Assembly (NCBI RefSeq): GCF_037203705.1 | Contig: NZ_JBBCAT010000006.1 | Span: forward strand, 186,001-250,000 | Source: Prosthecomicrobium sp. N25 | Lineage (GTDB): Bacteria; Pseudomonadota; Alphaproteobacteria; Rhizobiales; Ancalomicrobiaceae | Length of the DNA: 64,000 bases | Direction of reading: 5' to 3' | In this document: piece after piece, positions 49,926-59,743 of the stretch | How the letters are laid out: each line of letters begins with the position of its first letter | Position numbering within the stretch: position 1 is the first letter of the stretch | The notes under the pieces: generated by a model | The model's database searches: none | The model's input: the letters and a program-made list of their open reading frames with translations, nothing else | Told to the model about the DNA's origin: nothing | Position numbers and translations under genes: made by a program

Positions 49926-50225
49926 GTGGCTAGGCAGGGCGCACGCGGGCGCGGCAGACCTTCCGGTTTCCCGCGGGCAGAGCCGGGGCGCAAGTCCCGC
50001 GTGCTGGATCGGCGTAGGCCGGGTCGTGGCCGCGACGGCAGGCGCCTGCGGTTCGACCGGAGGCACCGGCCTTCACGGCCGTAACACTTCGGGCTCCCGA
50101 CAAGATCTGCCGGCCGGTCCGTCCGGACCGGGTGCGCGGCCGTCATGATGTAAAGGTCGGCACGCCGGGCGGGCGTTCGCCGGGCGCGACTTGGTCTGAC
50201 GTTCGAAGCGAAGCGGCCGGCAGCC

Positions 50226-50954
50226 TCAGTCGAAGATTTCGTGCCCGTGCGCTTCCACATAGGCGGCGAGGCCGAGCGTGTGCTCGCGCGAAAGGGTCTC
50301 GGCCCGGTCGGTGTCCCGCCGCTCCAGGGCATCGATGATCGCGAGATGGTCCTGCATGGACCGGGTGATGCGGTCGTCCCGGCCGATCGTCAGCTGCCGC
50401 AGACCGCGAACGTGCATCAGGAGGTTGTCGGTCATCTCGCCCAGGAGCTTGGACCCGGAGATGCGGATGATGGTCTGGTGGAAAGTGATGTTCGCGGTCG
50501 AATAGTCGGCCAGGTAGTCGACGGGCTTGTGGCTGTCGTCGAACCCTTCGAACAGCTTGCGCAGGCCGGTGATCTGCTGGTCCGTCGCGTGCAGGGTGAC
50601 GAGCCGCGCCGCCATGCTCTCCAGCGCCGCCCAGGCCTGGATCATCTCGACGATCTCGCGCTGGGTCTTGCGCAGCACCATGATGCCGCGCCGTGGCAGG
50701 GACTTCACGAAGCCTTCCTGCTCCAGCATCGCGATCGCCTCGCGCACCGGCGTCCGGCTCACGCCGAGCCGCTCGGAAAGCTGCCGCTCGTCGATCCACT
50801 TGGGCTCGGAGGTCGAGTAGATGTCCATGTTGGCGATGGCGTGCTTGAGGGCCACGTAGACCTTGGTCTTGTACGTCTGCTCGGGGGCGAAACGCTCGAT
50901 CACCAGGTCGGGCGCCGGTTCGTCGGCCACGGGCCAGCGGGCGGGAGACTTCAC
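50226..50954 (-). CDS. GntR family transcriptional regulator (FadR/FCD type)
   Basis: 242-residue regulator with a winged HTH at about 45-105 (DERQLSERLGVSRTPVREAI) and an all-helical FCD effector domain (residues about 115-235) with the FHQTII and DHLAIIDAL helices carrying the usual metal/ligand residues. GTG 50954 is chosen since GGAGG lies 8 bases upstream. It stands alone between the sorting substrate and the PEP carboxylase-like gene; targets and ligand are not evident. Confidence 0.9.
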   Translation of the reverse strand: MKSPARWPVADEPAPDLVIERFAPEQTYKTKVYVALKHAIANMDIYSTSEPKWIDERQLSERLGVSRTPVREAIAMLEQEGFVKSLPRRGIMVLRKTQREIVEMIQAWAALESMAARLVTLHATDQQITGLRKLFEGFDDSHKPVDYLADYSTANITFHQTIIRISGSKLLGEMTDNLLMHVRGLRQLTIGRDDRITRSMQDHLAIIDALERRDTDRAETLSREHTLGLAAYVEAHGHEIFD

Positions 50955-51092
50955 TCGGGTTTCCTCCTCGATCCGGCCAGTTCTGGACTCTGGCATACAA
51001 GATACATCATAGGCGCCGCCGGCCGCCCTGTCGAGGCGGCCGGGTGCGTCCAATATGCGCGGGACGGAGGAGCGTGCTGCGTTGGGGCGCTG

Positions 51093-53954
51093 CTACCCGT
51101 GGGCGCCGAACTCGAGCGCGATCGCGGCCCCGATCGACAGGATGACCCCGTAGGTCTCCTCCATCGGGTTGATCTTCTCCTCGGTGATGTCGGCGTAGTG
51201 GGAGACCCGGTCCTCCGGATAGGTGCGGGGTTCGTCGAGGGCGTAGCTGCCGATGTCCGTGGCGTTGACCGGGTAGGTGTCCCTGAGCATGGCGATCGCC
51301 TCGGGGATCCGCAGGCTGAACACGAGCTCCATGATGTCCTCCCGGCTGACGTCGTTCCGGGTGGAGAAGCGCGGCACCCGCGCCGCCATCAGGAAGATGT
51401 GCTGCAGGAGCGCGAGCCGGACCGCCTGCAGGAGGGCGATCCGCTCCCGCTCCTCCGCGGCCTCGTCGTCCACGTCGAGGCCCACCATCCCGAAGAGGCG
51501 GTGCAGGTAGATGGCGTCGAGGCGCATGGAGACGGCCAGCGCGTTGATGGCCACCTCGCGGTCGTCGTTCTGCAGGAGCTGCGCGATGTAGAGGCAGGGC
51601 TCGGTGAGATGCTGCTCCGCCTCCGGGTAGGGCCGCGACGACCAGAAGGCCGGATCGTACAGGTTGGCGAAGGCGTTCAGCGTCTTGATCGAGGCCAGCC
51701 GCTTGGAGTGGAGCACGAGGCCGGTCAGGCGGCGCAGCCGGTCCGAGGCCGCATAGATCTCGACGAAGCGGTCCTCCTCGCCCTTGGTGGCGCTGCCGAA
51801 GCCGGCGACCACGTTCACCGGGTATCCGAGCTGCTGCAGCATGGCGTTGTGCGGGATGGCCCGGATGCGCCGGATCTGGTGCACTTCGCCGCCCGAGACG
51901 TCGAACTGCCGGCGCGACTTGCGCGAGCCCGTGTCGTTGAGGAGCCCCTGCGCGAAGGAGCCGAGCGCCCGGTGGTAGGAGCGGTCGTCCAGCAGGGTGC
52001 CGTGGTAGGCGGCGAGCCGGCGGAAGAAGTCGTACGTGAAGTTGGTCCGCTCATAGAGGAGGTCGTCCTCCGCCTTGGCGGCCCAGCCCGCATCGGCCTC
52101 GATGAGGCGCGTCACCGTTGCCAGCGACAGCTCCGGCGTCTCGAAGTGGACGTAGCCGTCGCCGCCCTGGAAGCTCACCTCATGGACGAGGTGGATGCCC
52201 CGTTCGGCGAACTGCCGCCGCGCCCAGGGGCTCATCACGTAGTAGGCGCGATCCTCGAAGCTGGTCGGATGCGCGCCGCGCCCGGCCGATTCGCCGTGTG
52301 TGTCGAAGACCAGGACCTCCACGTCGGTGAGCCCGTGCCGCTCGACCGCGCGGGCGAGATGGCCGTGGACGCGCTCGATGGCGAGCACCGCGGTGATCTG
52401 GCCCATGAATCGGCCCGCATCCGAGAAGCCGGTCTGGATCGCGAGCCGGCCGCGCCGGCGCACCTGCTCGCGATACTCCGGCGTCTCGAACATGACGTCG
52501 AAGAAGCGCGCGGCGCTCTCGAGAGCCTTCGGAGTCTCGAACAGGGGGGAGACGTCGAGCTTTTCGGCGATCCCGAAGAGGCGGGCGAAGTAGAAGGCGC
52601 AGAGCACCGTGGCGGGTGTCTCGCATTCCGCGATCAGGAAGCGGACGGTCGAATCGGCGTCGACGTGCTTCAGGATCTGGGCGGCGAGCAGGAACTGCCG
52701 CATCGCCGTCTTGGTCTCGATGTCGATCGACCCGAAGTTGATGGCGAGCGGCTTGGCCTCCCGCATAAGCGCGCTCAGCCGCTCGATCATCGAGCGGCCG
52801 TTGAAGTGGTCGTCCGAATCGAGGTGCAGGTGGTGACGCAGGGCGTTGTGGAGCTGGGTGGCGTTGATGCGCAGGTGCACCTCGCCGACCCCGAAGGAGA
52901 GCGCCTCCATCTCGCTGGCGAGGGCCAGGAGCTTCACGGCCGTCCCGTCCGAAGCCCGGTCGGCAATGCGCTGCAGGTCCTTGACGAAGGGGGCGATGCG
53001 CACGGCCTTGTTGGGGTAGTCGCCCGTCAGCGCGTTGGCGGCCGCAGTGACGCTCTTCGGGTCGAGGGCGTCGACCGAGAAGCCGGCGAGCGCCCGCTCG
53101 GTCGCCGCACGCGTCCAGGAGAGCCGCGATGCGAGCGCCTCCAGGTCGTCCGCGACGGCGGGCTCCCCGGCCGCCAGGCCCGCGATGCGAGTCAGCTCCG
53201 CCTCGTAGCGGCCGATCTGGCGGATCTTCTCGACGAGACGGAAGCGAAAGGAATCGACCCAGCGGATATCGGTGCGGCCGTCGAGGTCGTAGCCGACCCA
53301 GGTGCCGAGCCCGACATAGCCGATACGGGCGTGACGCCAGTCGGCGTAGCCCTTCTCCTTCAGAATCTCGATCGCGATGGCGTTGAACTCGGCGACCGCC
53401 GCCTTGGCGCTGTCGAGCGCCGCCATGGCGGCCTCGTGTTCGTCGACGAGGGTGATCCGCCGGTCCGGGCCGAGCGGCGCCGACCAGGGGCCCGGATCCT
53501 TCCCGCTGGCGAGCGCGGCGAGCGCCTTGCGCAGCGGCGTGGAGAGCAGGAACGTCGGGTGCGCCGTGAAGACGATGCCGAGCGCCCGCCGCGCGATGCG
53601 CGCCAGCGCCTCGGGGGTGACCGTCTCGTCGCCCAGGAGGGCGAGGATCGCGGCCTTCAGGCGTGCCCGGTTCTCGTCCATGTCGACCGGGCCGACATGG
53701 GCGGCGAGCCGCGCCGCCCTCGCCTCCAGGCTGGTCCGGCATACGTCGGCCGCCAGGGCGAAGAGGTCCTTGCGGGTGATGCGGCCGCCCTCGAGCTGCC
53801 GGGAGAGCTCGAAGGCGAGCTGGCTGACCGCATTGTGCTTCGGCTCGTTGCGCACCCGGTCGCGGCCCGCCGCGAGCCTTTCGCGGCAGAAGTCGGCGAG
53901 CGACGGCTCGGCGGTTCCGACGGCGTCAGGGGTCTTGCCGAGAGGCCGGTTCAT
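51093..53954 (-). CDS. ppc: Phosphoenolpyruvate carboxylase family protein, divergent
   Basis: 953-residue protein of normal PEPC length. Family anchors: TAHPT about residue 130, a FSDAGR segment aligned with YSDSAKDAG, a HGESAGRGAHP segment aligned with FHGRGGSIGRGG, GSRKSRR, and RRIRAIPHNAMLQQLGY aligned with the RAIPWIFAWTQ motif. By this alignment the E. coli active-site residues K546, H579 and R581 read R, D and H, and the C-terminal QNTG is absent (ends EFGAHG). It may be a distinct subfamily with altered regulation or activity. GGAGG is 5 bases before ATG 53954; much longer opposite-strand frames are shadows. Confidence 0.8.
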   Translation of the reverse strand: MNRPLGKTPDAVGTAEPSLADFCRERLAAGRDRVRNEPKHNAVSQLAFELSRQLEGGRITRKDLFALAADVCRTSLEARAARLAAHVGPVDMDENRARLKAAILALLGDETVTPEALARIARRALGIVFTAHPTFLLSTPLRKALAALASGKDPGPWSAPLGPDRRITLVDEHEAAMAALDSAKAAVAEFNAIAIEILKEKGYADWRHARIGYVGLGTWVGYDLDGRTDIRWVDSFRFRLVEKIRQIGRYEAELTRIAGLAAGEPAVADDLEALASRLSWTRAATERALAGFSVDALDPKSVTAAANALTGDYPNKAVRIAPFVKDLQRIADRASDGTAVKLLALASEMEALSFGVGEVHLRINATQLHNALRHHLHLDSDDHFNGRSMIERLSALMREAKPLAINFGSIDIETKTAMRQFLLAAQILKHVDADSTVRFLIAECETPATVLCAFYFARLFGIAEKLDVSPLFETPKALESAARFFDVMFETPEYREQVRRRGRLAIQTGFSDAGRFMGQITAVLAIERVHGHLARAVERHGLTDVEVLVFDTHGESAGRGAHPTSFEDRAYYVMSPWARRQFAERGIHLVHEVSFQGGDGYVHFETPELSLATVTRLIEADAGWAAKAEDDLLYERTNFTYDFFRRLAAYHGTLLDDRSYHRALGSFAQGLLNDTGSRKSRRQFDVSGGEVHQIRRIRAIPHNAMLQQLGYPVNVVAGFGSATKGEEDRFVEIYAASDRLRRLTGLVLHSKRLASIKTLNAFANLYDPAFWSSRPYPEAEQHLTEPCLYIAQLLQNDDREVAINALAVSMRLDAIYLHRLFGMVGLDVDDEAAEERERIALLQAVRLALLQHIFLMAARVPRFSTRNDVSREDIMELVFSLRIPEAIAMLRDTYPVNATDIGSYALDEPRTYPEDRVSHYADITEEKINPMEETYGVILSIGAAIALEFGAHG

Positions 53955-54433
53955 GCTGTCCTCCATCCGATCGCCCGCGCCATCGGCACGGCTGGTGCGG
54001 AACTCCTGCGACGCCCGCCGCACGGGCCGGGCGGATGGCCCGGCGAAGGTCCCCTGCGGTCCGGCACGGAATGCCTCGGACCCGCCCTCGGGCGGGTGGC
54101 TCGGCAGTCCTTGCGAGATCTCGAGGGGCGAGGGCGCGGCCTTCGCTGCAGCGCCATCGGGGCGGCTCGCGAGAAATTCCTTGCAAGGAAGGTGGTAATC
54201 CCAACCCGGCCGCCAGTCACCGGGCAATTCGGCGCCAGCTGCATAAAATGGGTGCGTCACGTTGAAAGGGCATTGGAAGGAATGCCACCCCTCCGCTTTT
54301 GTAATGCCCGCGCGGCGCTTCGCAGGCCCGGTCCCCGCCCCGGTTCCGGCCCGCGCCGAACCAGCCCGCGACCCCCTTGCCTCCCCCCCGGCACCTGTGT
54401 AAGTTCCGCCGCCTGTCGACCGGCCGGTCCTGC

Positions 54434-54523
<90 letters not shown>

Positions 54524-54869
54524 CAAATTCAGATATTGCAGAGACGACTGTGGTTGATTTGGGCTGCTGGCGAATAGTCGGACGCCTCAAACAGTTCTCC
54601 ATCGCGAAAATCGCCGGGCCTTACCGAAGAGACGCGCATTACGACGGTCGCCGCGCTCCGATTCTGCGAAATCTCCAACTCGCATTTCCGTGGTACGGGC
54701 GTCTCCGCGACTGCGTGCTCAATCATCCAGTCGGTTCAAGTCTCGCGGTCCGGTCCGAGCCCCGCCTCGATCCGATCGGAGTGCCGCCCGAAGATCGACA
54801 GACAGCGCTTTCGACATATCCGGAGGCCTCCACCCGGCACACAGTCTGAATCAGCTTCCGGCCGATTTG
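54524..54869. other. Gene-poor stretch 3' of tRNA-Ser
   Basis: Lower GC than the flanking genes. No frame here has a ribosome binding site or a recognisable product. I looked for a second copy of the tRNA 3' end to the right and did not find one. Confidence 0.5.
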
Positions 54870-54902
54870 GGAACCCCACCTGATTCGGTCAGGTCGGGTT
54901 CC
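54870..54902. repeat. Imperfect inverted repeat near the orphan gene
   Basis: GGAACCC-C-ACCTGA / TCAGGT-C-GGGTTCC around TTCGG: 13 paired bases with one C/C mismatch. It lies 57 bases past the stop of the 317-residue gene. No T run follows on either strand, so a terminator role is doubtful; a leftover of a mobile-element end is possible. Confidence 0.45.
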
Positions 54903-54958
54903 GCTCTAGAAGACCGCATTGCGAACACCCGGCCTTCGCGCCCTCCCGCGCCCACTTC

Positions 54959-55912
54959 CTACTGCCCCAGCCGCCGCTTCGCCTCGGCCCATGCTTCGGC
55001 GCGCCACTGGTTGACCTGGCTTACGTCAAGGCCGGCCCCGAGCGCGTCGCCGACTTTCACCCCGGCCTCGGGGATGGGTCCGAGTGACGCCACCAGCGAC
55101 ATTGCTGCCGTCCGCGCCTGATTGAAGACTGTGCCCATGGCGAAGAAGTCCGGCTTGTAGGTATCGAACGGCGGCGCCGGATCGAGGCAGTATTTTGTGA
55201 CGAACAAGCGGTAGGCAGTCTCCAGCGCCTGGCCCATATCGCCACGGATGTGGGCGTTGACGCCGGTGACAAGGCTGGCCACCACCCCGTTCGACCAGCC
55301 CAATATCGAATCGTTGTCTGGCCGGCCTGTACTCATGAAATGCGCACGCCACAGCGGTGAAACCGCGCCGCCGCCGGCCCCCCACGAATCCAGCGCCTGA
55401 TTGTACATGTTGTAGAAGATCGGAATGAAGTGGAGCACAAAGCCCGGCTCCTTGTAATCACGTGCCGCGCTGATCTCGAAGCCCGTGGTGATCTCGTAGA
55501 GCTTAGCGAACCAGTATTTCGTGTCGATGATCGTCGGAATGAAGCGGCCGGTTCGCCCGACCGCACCGACGGTGCGGACAAACCGGCTGGCAACTTCGAT
55601 GCTCTGATGCCTGGTGCGGCTGGCCGCTCTGGCTTCGATCTCGAACGACTTGCTGAAGTCGTTCGGGCACGACGGCTTGGGCGGCGTCCGCGTATCAGGC
55701 AAACCCTTTCCGGCCGTCTGCTCCATGACCTCGTCGCGGATGCGCAGCCAGCGGTTGGCGAGGTCGTGATCCCTCTTGGGATCGAGGGTGCGGGTTATGC
55801 CGGTCCGCTCCCTGAACAGCCTGTTGACCTCCTGGTCGACGTTCGCCCGCACTGCGGCGGGCAGGTTCATGTAGCGTTGCGACCAGACACCGGGAATGTA
55901 GACGTCACCCAT
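54959..55912 (-). CDS. Hypothetical protein (317 aa), orphan in low-GC region
   Basis: Not recognised. ATG 55912 begins MGDVYIPGVWSQRYMNLP; the frame runs 317 residues with no signal peptide and only moderate hydrophobicity. A central segment NAHIRGDMGQALETAY and FVLHFIPIFYNMYNQAL suggest a mainly helical protein. Base composition and codon use are less GC-biased than the window average, and it lies alone between tRNA-Ser and a gene-free kilobase, so acquisition by transfer is plausible. No function is proposed. Confidence 0.6.
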   Translation of the reverse strand: MGDVYIPGVWSQRYMNLPAAVRANVDQEVNRLFRERTGITRTLDPKRDHDLANRWLRIRDEVMEQTAGKGLPDTRTPPKPSCPNDFSKSFEIEARAASRTRHQSIEVASRFVRTVGAVGRTGRFIPTIIDTKYWFAKLYEITTGFEISAARDYKEPGFVLHFIPIFYNMYNQALDSWGAGGGAVSPLWRAHFMSTGRPDNDSILGWSNGVVASLVTGVNAHIRGDMGQALETAYRLFVTKYCLDPAPPFDTYKPDFFAMGTVFNQARTAAMSLVASLGPIPEAGVKVGDALGAGLDVSQVNQWRAEAWAEAKRRLGQ

Positions 55913-57045
55913 GTTCGCCTCGTGAGACTGCCGTGAGCCCGCGCATCGCGCAGGATAGGGACGGGAGAGCGTTTCGGGCTGATGCCGCGAGCACGTCGCG
56001 TGGCCGCCTGTTTGCGTCAGCGCGGTACTGTTGACTAATATAATCAAACAAGCAGAGGCGCAGATCCATAATTCGCATAGTAATCGCTATCATTTACAGT
56101 ACTTACTTTCCAACGTGAATTTCGACACAAGCAGCCCTCCCATGAATGGGCTCGGGAACGTTCAATACACACCCCCAGTGTACCAGTTCCAGCCCGTGCA
56201 ATAATTCACTCATACTGACGAGTTCGTGAACTGATGACGATGATACCGTCGCGCTTACCGGCCAAGGCGTTACTTGCACAAGATGCGGAGTGACCTGCGC
56301 CTCGTTTCCTGGATTGCCGGAAGATCGTCTTCATTTTGAAAGCAGGCGGAGGAAGGCATGCCGGTGGCGAAGGTCTGACGCAGGGGAGCGTTCCTGTCGA
56401 TGACATGACCTCGCCAACGGGGGGAGCACCTCATCTTGGATTGAGACGCGACAGCTCTAAACCGGTTGCTTACGAAGTGCCGGCCAGAAATGCTCTCAGC
56501 GGTATGTGAGCCCACAACTAACAAGGCCGGCGCATGCGCCTGGCTTCATTTGTACCGGGAACTTAGATCAATGCTGAGCTGCCGGTTGGAAGGCGCGGCG
56601 ACGTGCGTCCACCCACAGGCTTCTCGGGCGGTGCTACAGTCCAGCGCATCCCCGTTCCTGTGTAGGCCATGAGCTTTCTGGCCGACAGCCCAACCGGCTG
56701 CGTGCCGGAGGGCACCGCTTCAAGGATAGGCGGCGCGAGGCAGGTGACCCGGAGGAGCCGGGTGACGTAGGACGATGTGAGGCGCGTGTGCACTACCCAT
56801 TCTGAATGCCTGAGGAGTTCCGCTTCCTGGCACGTCTGCACACCGGCTGGCCGAAAAACGAGCTTGGCGAACCAAAATCTGTTCGACAGGCCCGCGACGC
56901 AAGCTCAGGTGATCGCGGCACTCGGAAACCCCGATCCGGTGCGTGGCGGCCCTGCTTCCAAAACCCTCCTTCAATTCGGTCGCCATCTATCGATCCGATC
57001 AGCGAAAGCCGGTATCTCGGGCAAAGCCGGACCGGCAGGCCGGAC
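55913..57045. other. 1.1-kb gene-free, lower-GC region
   Basis: About 1,130 bases with the most A/T-rich sequence of the window (for example 56035-56110). Frames of 60-90 codons occur on both strands, but none has a ribosome binding site, a recognisable product or neighbour-like codon use. It may be decayed mobile DNA; I cannot identify a transposase fragment or terminal repeats. Confidence 0.5.
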
Positions 57046-57357
57046 CTAGGGGATCTCGAGCGACAGGAGCGGCGCATACTGTTGGGCCCCGAATATGTCG
57101 CCATCCCCAGGCGACCCGCTGGGGCGGTCGCGCAGGATCGTGAACTTGATGGCGAGGGCCGGGTCGAAGATAACGAAGTCGGTGATGCGGGCCGGGTCGA
57201 TCCTGTAGAGAGCGGACATGGACTCGCGCGTGATCGCGCCGGAGCCGACCACGCGTCGGTATGTTTCAGGCTCGGAGAAGATCACGTCGAAGGTGATCTT
57301 ATCAGTGCCGGCATTCTTGCTGCGGATCGTCTTGGCAAGGTCGCAGAGCTTCGTCAT
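57046..57357 (-). CDS. DUF4387 family protein
   Basis: 103-residue protein with the DUF4387 pattern: MTKLCDLAKTIRSKNAG at the start, TFDVIFSEPETYRRV in the middle and ALAIKFTILRDRPSGSPGDGDIFGAQQ near the end. The family is usually encoded right after an AtuA-type (DUF1446) protein, as here with a 16-base gap, and is thought to form part of the same enzyme or complex. Last gene of the leftward operon. Confidence 0.85.
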   Translation of the reverse strand: MTKLCDLAKTIRSKNAGTDKITFDVIFSEPETYRRVVGSGAITRESMSALYRIDPARITDFVIFDPALAIKFTILRDRPSGSPGDGDIFGAQQYAPLLSLEIP

Positions 57358-57373
57358 GGGGATCCTCTGGGGC

Positions 57374-58738
57374 TCAGGCGCCGACCTGGGCGATGTGGCA
57401 GGGGAAGACCTCGAGCGGGTCGGCGAGCCCGACCGTGTGGTTCAGGGTCCAGCGATAGGCCGGGCTCGCCCGCATGACCTCGTCGAGCGCGAAGGCCACG
57501 GAGCCTGCCGTGCCCTTCACGTCGGGAAGGCGCGCGTAGAACATCTGCCGGGTACCGGTCATGCAGACCTCCTCGGCCATTGCGGTCGTCGGCGCGATGC
57601 CCTGGACCATGACGCAGAGCTCGTGCGCCGGCCGGTCCCGCTCCGGATCGAGCGGTCCCATGACCCCGTCCCTGCCGTAGACCGTGTAGTGGAGTTGGTA
57701 GTCGGCATTGCCGAAGCGGTCACGGGCCTGCTCCCTGGCCCAGTCGATGACCCGATCGACATTGGCGATCGTGTACGGGTCCCGGATCCCGACGAGGCCA
57801 ACGTAGCGCTCTCCGATCTTGCCCGATCCCTCGAGCTTCACCCGCGTGCCGTCCGAGGGCACGAACTTCGGGCCAGTGACCCGTGTGGTCTTCGGTCCGA
57901 TCTGCTCGTAGCGGCACTCGCTCATGTCCAGGCAGCCGCCCGCGACATATTCGAAGAACGGGTTCGACCGCTCGTACATCGCGTGTCCGGCGACCGACGC
58001 GACGGTACAGCGCTGGTCCGGATGCATGGCTGTGACGCGCACCTCCGTATCGGTGATCTCTCCGAGCACGGTCTCCTTGCCGCCGTAAGGCTCGGCGCAG
58101 AAGGAGGCGCACTCCAGGACCTTGCCGAGATAGTAGGAGAGTGCCTCGGGGTAGCCGGCGCGAATGGCGGGGGCGGCGAAGATCGCCGCGTCGCTCGACC
58201 GGCCTCCTATGATCACGTCGGCTCCCATGTCGAGGAGCTTGATAAAGGGGTGCACGCCGGCGAGGGCGACGATCCGTTCGGTGGCATCCAGTTCCGCGTC
58301 GTCCAGATCGGGACGCGCATCGAGGCCGGTCACCGTCTGTCCAGAGCGCATCCGGGAGCGCAGCCAGTCCTTCTCGATTTCGGAATAGAACCAGCCGAGT
58401 CGGAAGGGGGGCAGGCCATGCTTCGCCGCCAAGCTCCGGATGATGTCGACGTAGAGATCGACCCGGCTGTTGGAACCCGTGTCGCCCGCCGACCCGATGA
58501 TCATCGGTACGCCGCGCGCCCGTGCGGCCAGGAGCATCAGTTCCAGGTCGTGCGTCTGCCACGCGAGAGGGCTGGTGGACGTATCGGAGCCGAGGGGCAC
58601 GGGGCCGACGTCGTCGCTGCCCGAGTCGGCGGCGATGATGTCCGGTGAGGCCTGGACGCCCAGCGCGAAACTGCCCGGCCTCGTCGGTGCGAAACCGAGG
58701 TGTCCGTTGGGGCAGATCATCTTCATCGAGCGAGACAC
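57374..58738 (-). CDS. Acyclic terpene utilization AtuA family protein (DUF1446)
   Basis: 454-residue protein. Visible family blocks: GSDDVGPVPLGSD, GSAGDTGSNSRVD, DVIIGGRSSDAAIFAAPA and AYRWTLNHTVGLADPLE. AtuA was named from citronellol degradation, but many relatives sit in other catabolic or transport operons and the reaction is not firmly established. It lies 24 bases downstream of the sigma-54 activator gene and upstream of the DUF4387 gene. Cytoplasmic; no signal peptide. Confidence 0.88.
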   Translation of the reverse strand: MSRSMKMICPNGHLGFAPTRPGSFALGVQASPDIIAADSGSDDVGPVPLGSDTSTSPLAWQTHDLELMLLAARARGVPMIIGSAGDTGSNSRVDLYVDIIRSLAAKHGLPPFRLGWFYSEIEKDWLRSRMRSGQTVTGLDARPDLDDAELDATERIVALAGVHPFIKLLDMGADVIIGGRSSDAAIFAAPAIRAGYPEALSYYLGKVLECASFCAEPYGGKETVLGEITDTEVRVTAMHPDQRCTVASVAGHAMYERSNPFFEYVAGGCLDMSECRYEQIGPKTTRVTGPKFVPSDGTRVKLEGSGKIGERYVGLVGIRDPYTIANVDRVIDWAREQARDRFGNADYQLHYTVYGRDGVMGPLDPERDRPAHELCVMVQGIAPTTAMAEEVCMTGTRQMFYARLPDVKGTAGSVAFALDEVMRASPAYRWTLNHTVGLADPLEVFPCHIAQVGA

Positions 58739-58762
58739 GGCGCGATTTCCTTCCGGTTTGGT

Positions 58763-59743
58763 TCAGGGCCTGATCTTCAGGCCGAGCTTCAGGATCTGGT
58801 GGCGGAGCGCGTGACGCGTCAGCCCGAGGGCTTCGGCGGCGCGCTGCTGGTTGCCGCCTGCCTCGTCGAGGGCGGCGCGAAGGAGATCGGCCTGGAAGGC
58901 GTGCGTGGCGTCGTGGAAGCTCATCCGACCACCTCGGCGGAGCGGTAGCCCCTCGCCGGCGATGTCGCGCATGACCCGTGCCGGAATGTGCGCGACTTCG
59001 ACGCGGTCGGTCTCCTCCAGGGCCACGATGCGTTCAAGCAGGTGCTGCAGCTCGCGCACGTTGCCGGGCCACGAATAGCGCACCAGGATGTCCTCGACCT
59101 CCGGCGACATGCGGCGGATATCGCGGCCGTAGCGGTCGCTGAGCTGCTGCAGGAAGTGCCGGGCGAGGTACAGGATGTCGCCGCCCCTTTCGCGCAGGGG
59201 GGGCAGGTTTATGGCGACGACCTGCAGTCGATAGTAGAGGTCCTCCCGAAAGCGCCCCTCACGTACCTCGCGGAACAGGATGCGGTTCGTGGCCGCGACG
59301 AAGCGGACGTCGACCGTGATCGGCTGGACCGAACCGATGCGCCGGAAGCTCTGCCGGTCGATCAACGTAAGGAGCTTCGCTTGCAGGACCGGACTGAGTT
59401 CGCGGATCTCGTCGAGGAACAGTGTGCCCCCGTGGGCGGCCTCCACCAGACCGACCTTCTTGCTCGCTGCCCCCGTGAAGGCGCCCCGCTCGTGGCCGAA
59501 GAGCTCGGACTCCACCAGTTCCGTCGGGATCGCCGCGCAATTGATGTCCACGAACGGCCCGGCCGAGCGCTGCGAAAGCTCGTGGATGGCCTGGGCGACC
59601 AGCCCTTTTCCGGTTCCGGTCTCGCCATAGATCAGTACGCAGCGTGCCGGACTGGCGGCGGCCTTCCGAACGAGCCGACGCACGTCCTCGACACCCGGAT
59701 GGCTGCCGAGGATCTGGTCGATGGCGGCCGGGGTCGGGGTCAT
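58763..59743 (-). CDS. Sigma-54-dependent transcriptional activator lacking a sensor domain
   Basis: 326-residue enhancer-binding protein reduced to AAA+ and DNA-binding parts. Walker A GETGTGKG at 40-47, the sigma-54 contact loop GAFTGA at 87-92, Walker B GGTLFLDEI, and a C-terminal Fis-type HTH (NQQRAAEALGLTRHALRHQI). The N terminus starts only about 10 residues before the AAA+ domain, with no receiver, GAF or PAS, as in PspF. ATG 59743 overlaps the stop of the C45 gene by 4 bases. It likely activates its own operon or a linked one through an external signal partner. Confidence 0.92.
   Translation of the reverse strand: MTPTPAAIDQILGSHPGVEDVRRLVRKAAASPARCVLIYGETGTGKGLVAQAIHELSQRSAGPFVDINCAAIPTELVESELFGHERGAFTGAASKKVGLVEAAHGGTLFLDEIRELSPVLQAKLLTLIDRQSFRRIGSVQPITVDVRFVAATNRILFREVREGRFREDLYYRLQVVAINLPPLRERGGDILYLARHFLQQLSDRYGRDIRRMSPEVEDILVRYSWPGNVRELQHLLERIVALEETDRVEVAHIPARVMRDIAGEGLPLRRGGRMSFHDATHAFQADLLRAALDEAGGNQQRAAEALGLTRHALRHQILKLGLKIRP

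Noticed and set aside
56270-56841. Minus-strand frames of 84-92 codons as transposase fragments
   Set aside because: No DDE-type motif, terminal repeat or ribosome binding site could be found; calling them insertion-sequence remnants would be a guess.
56806-57477. 223-codon + strand frame entering the DUF4387 and AtuA genes
   Set aside because: It overlaps a recognised DUF4387 gene on the other strand and has no similarity of its own.
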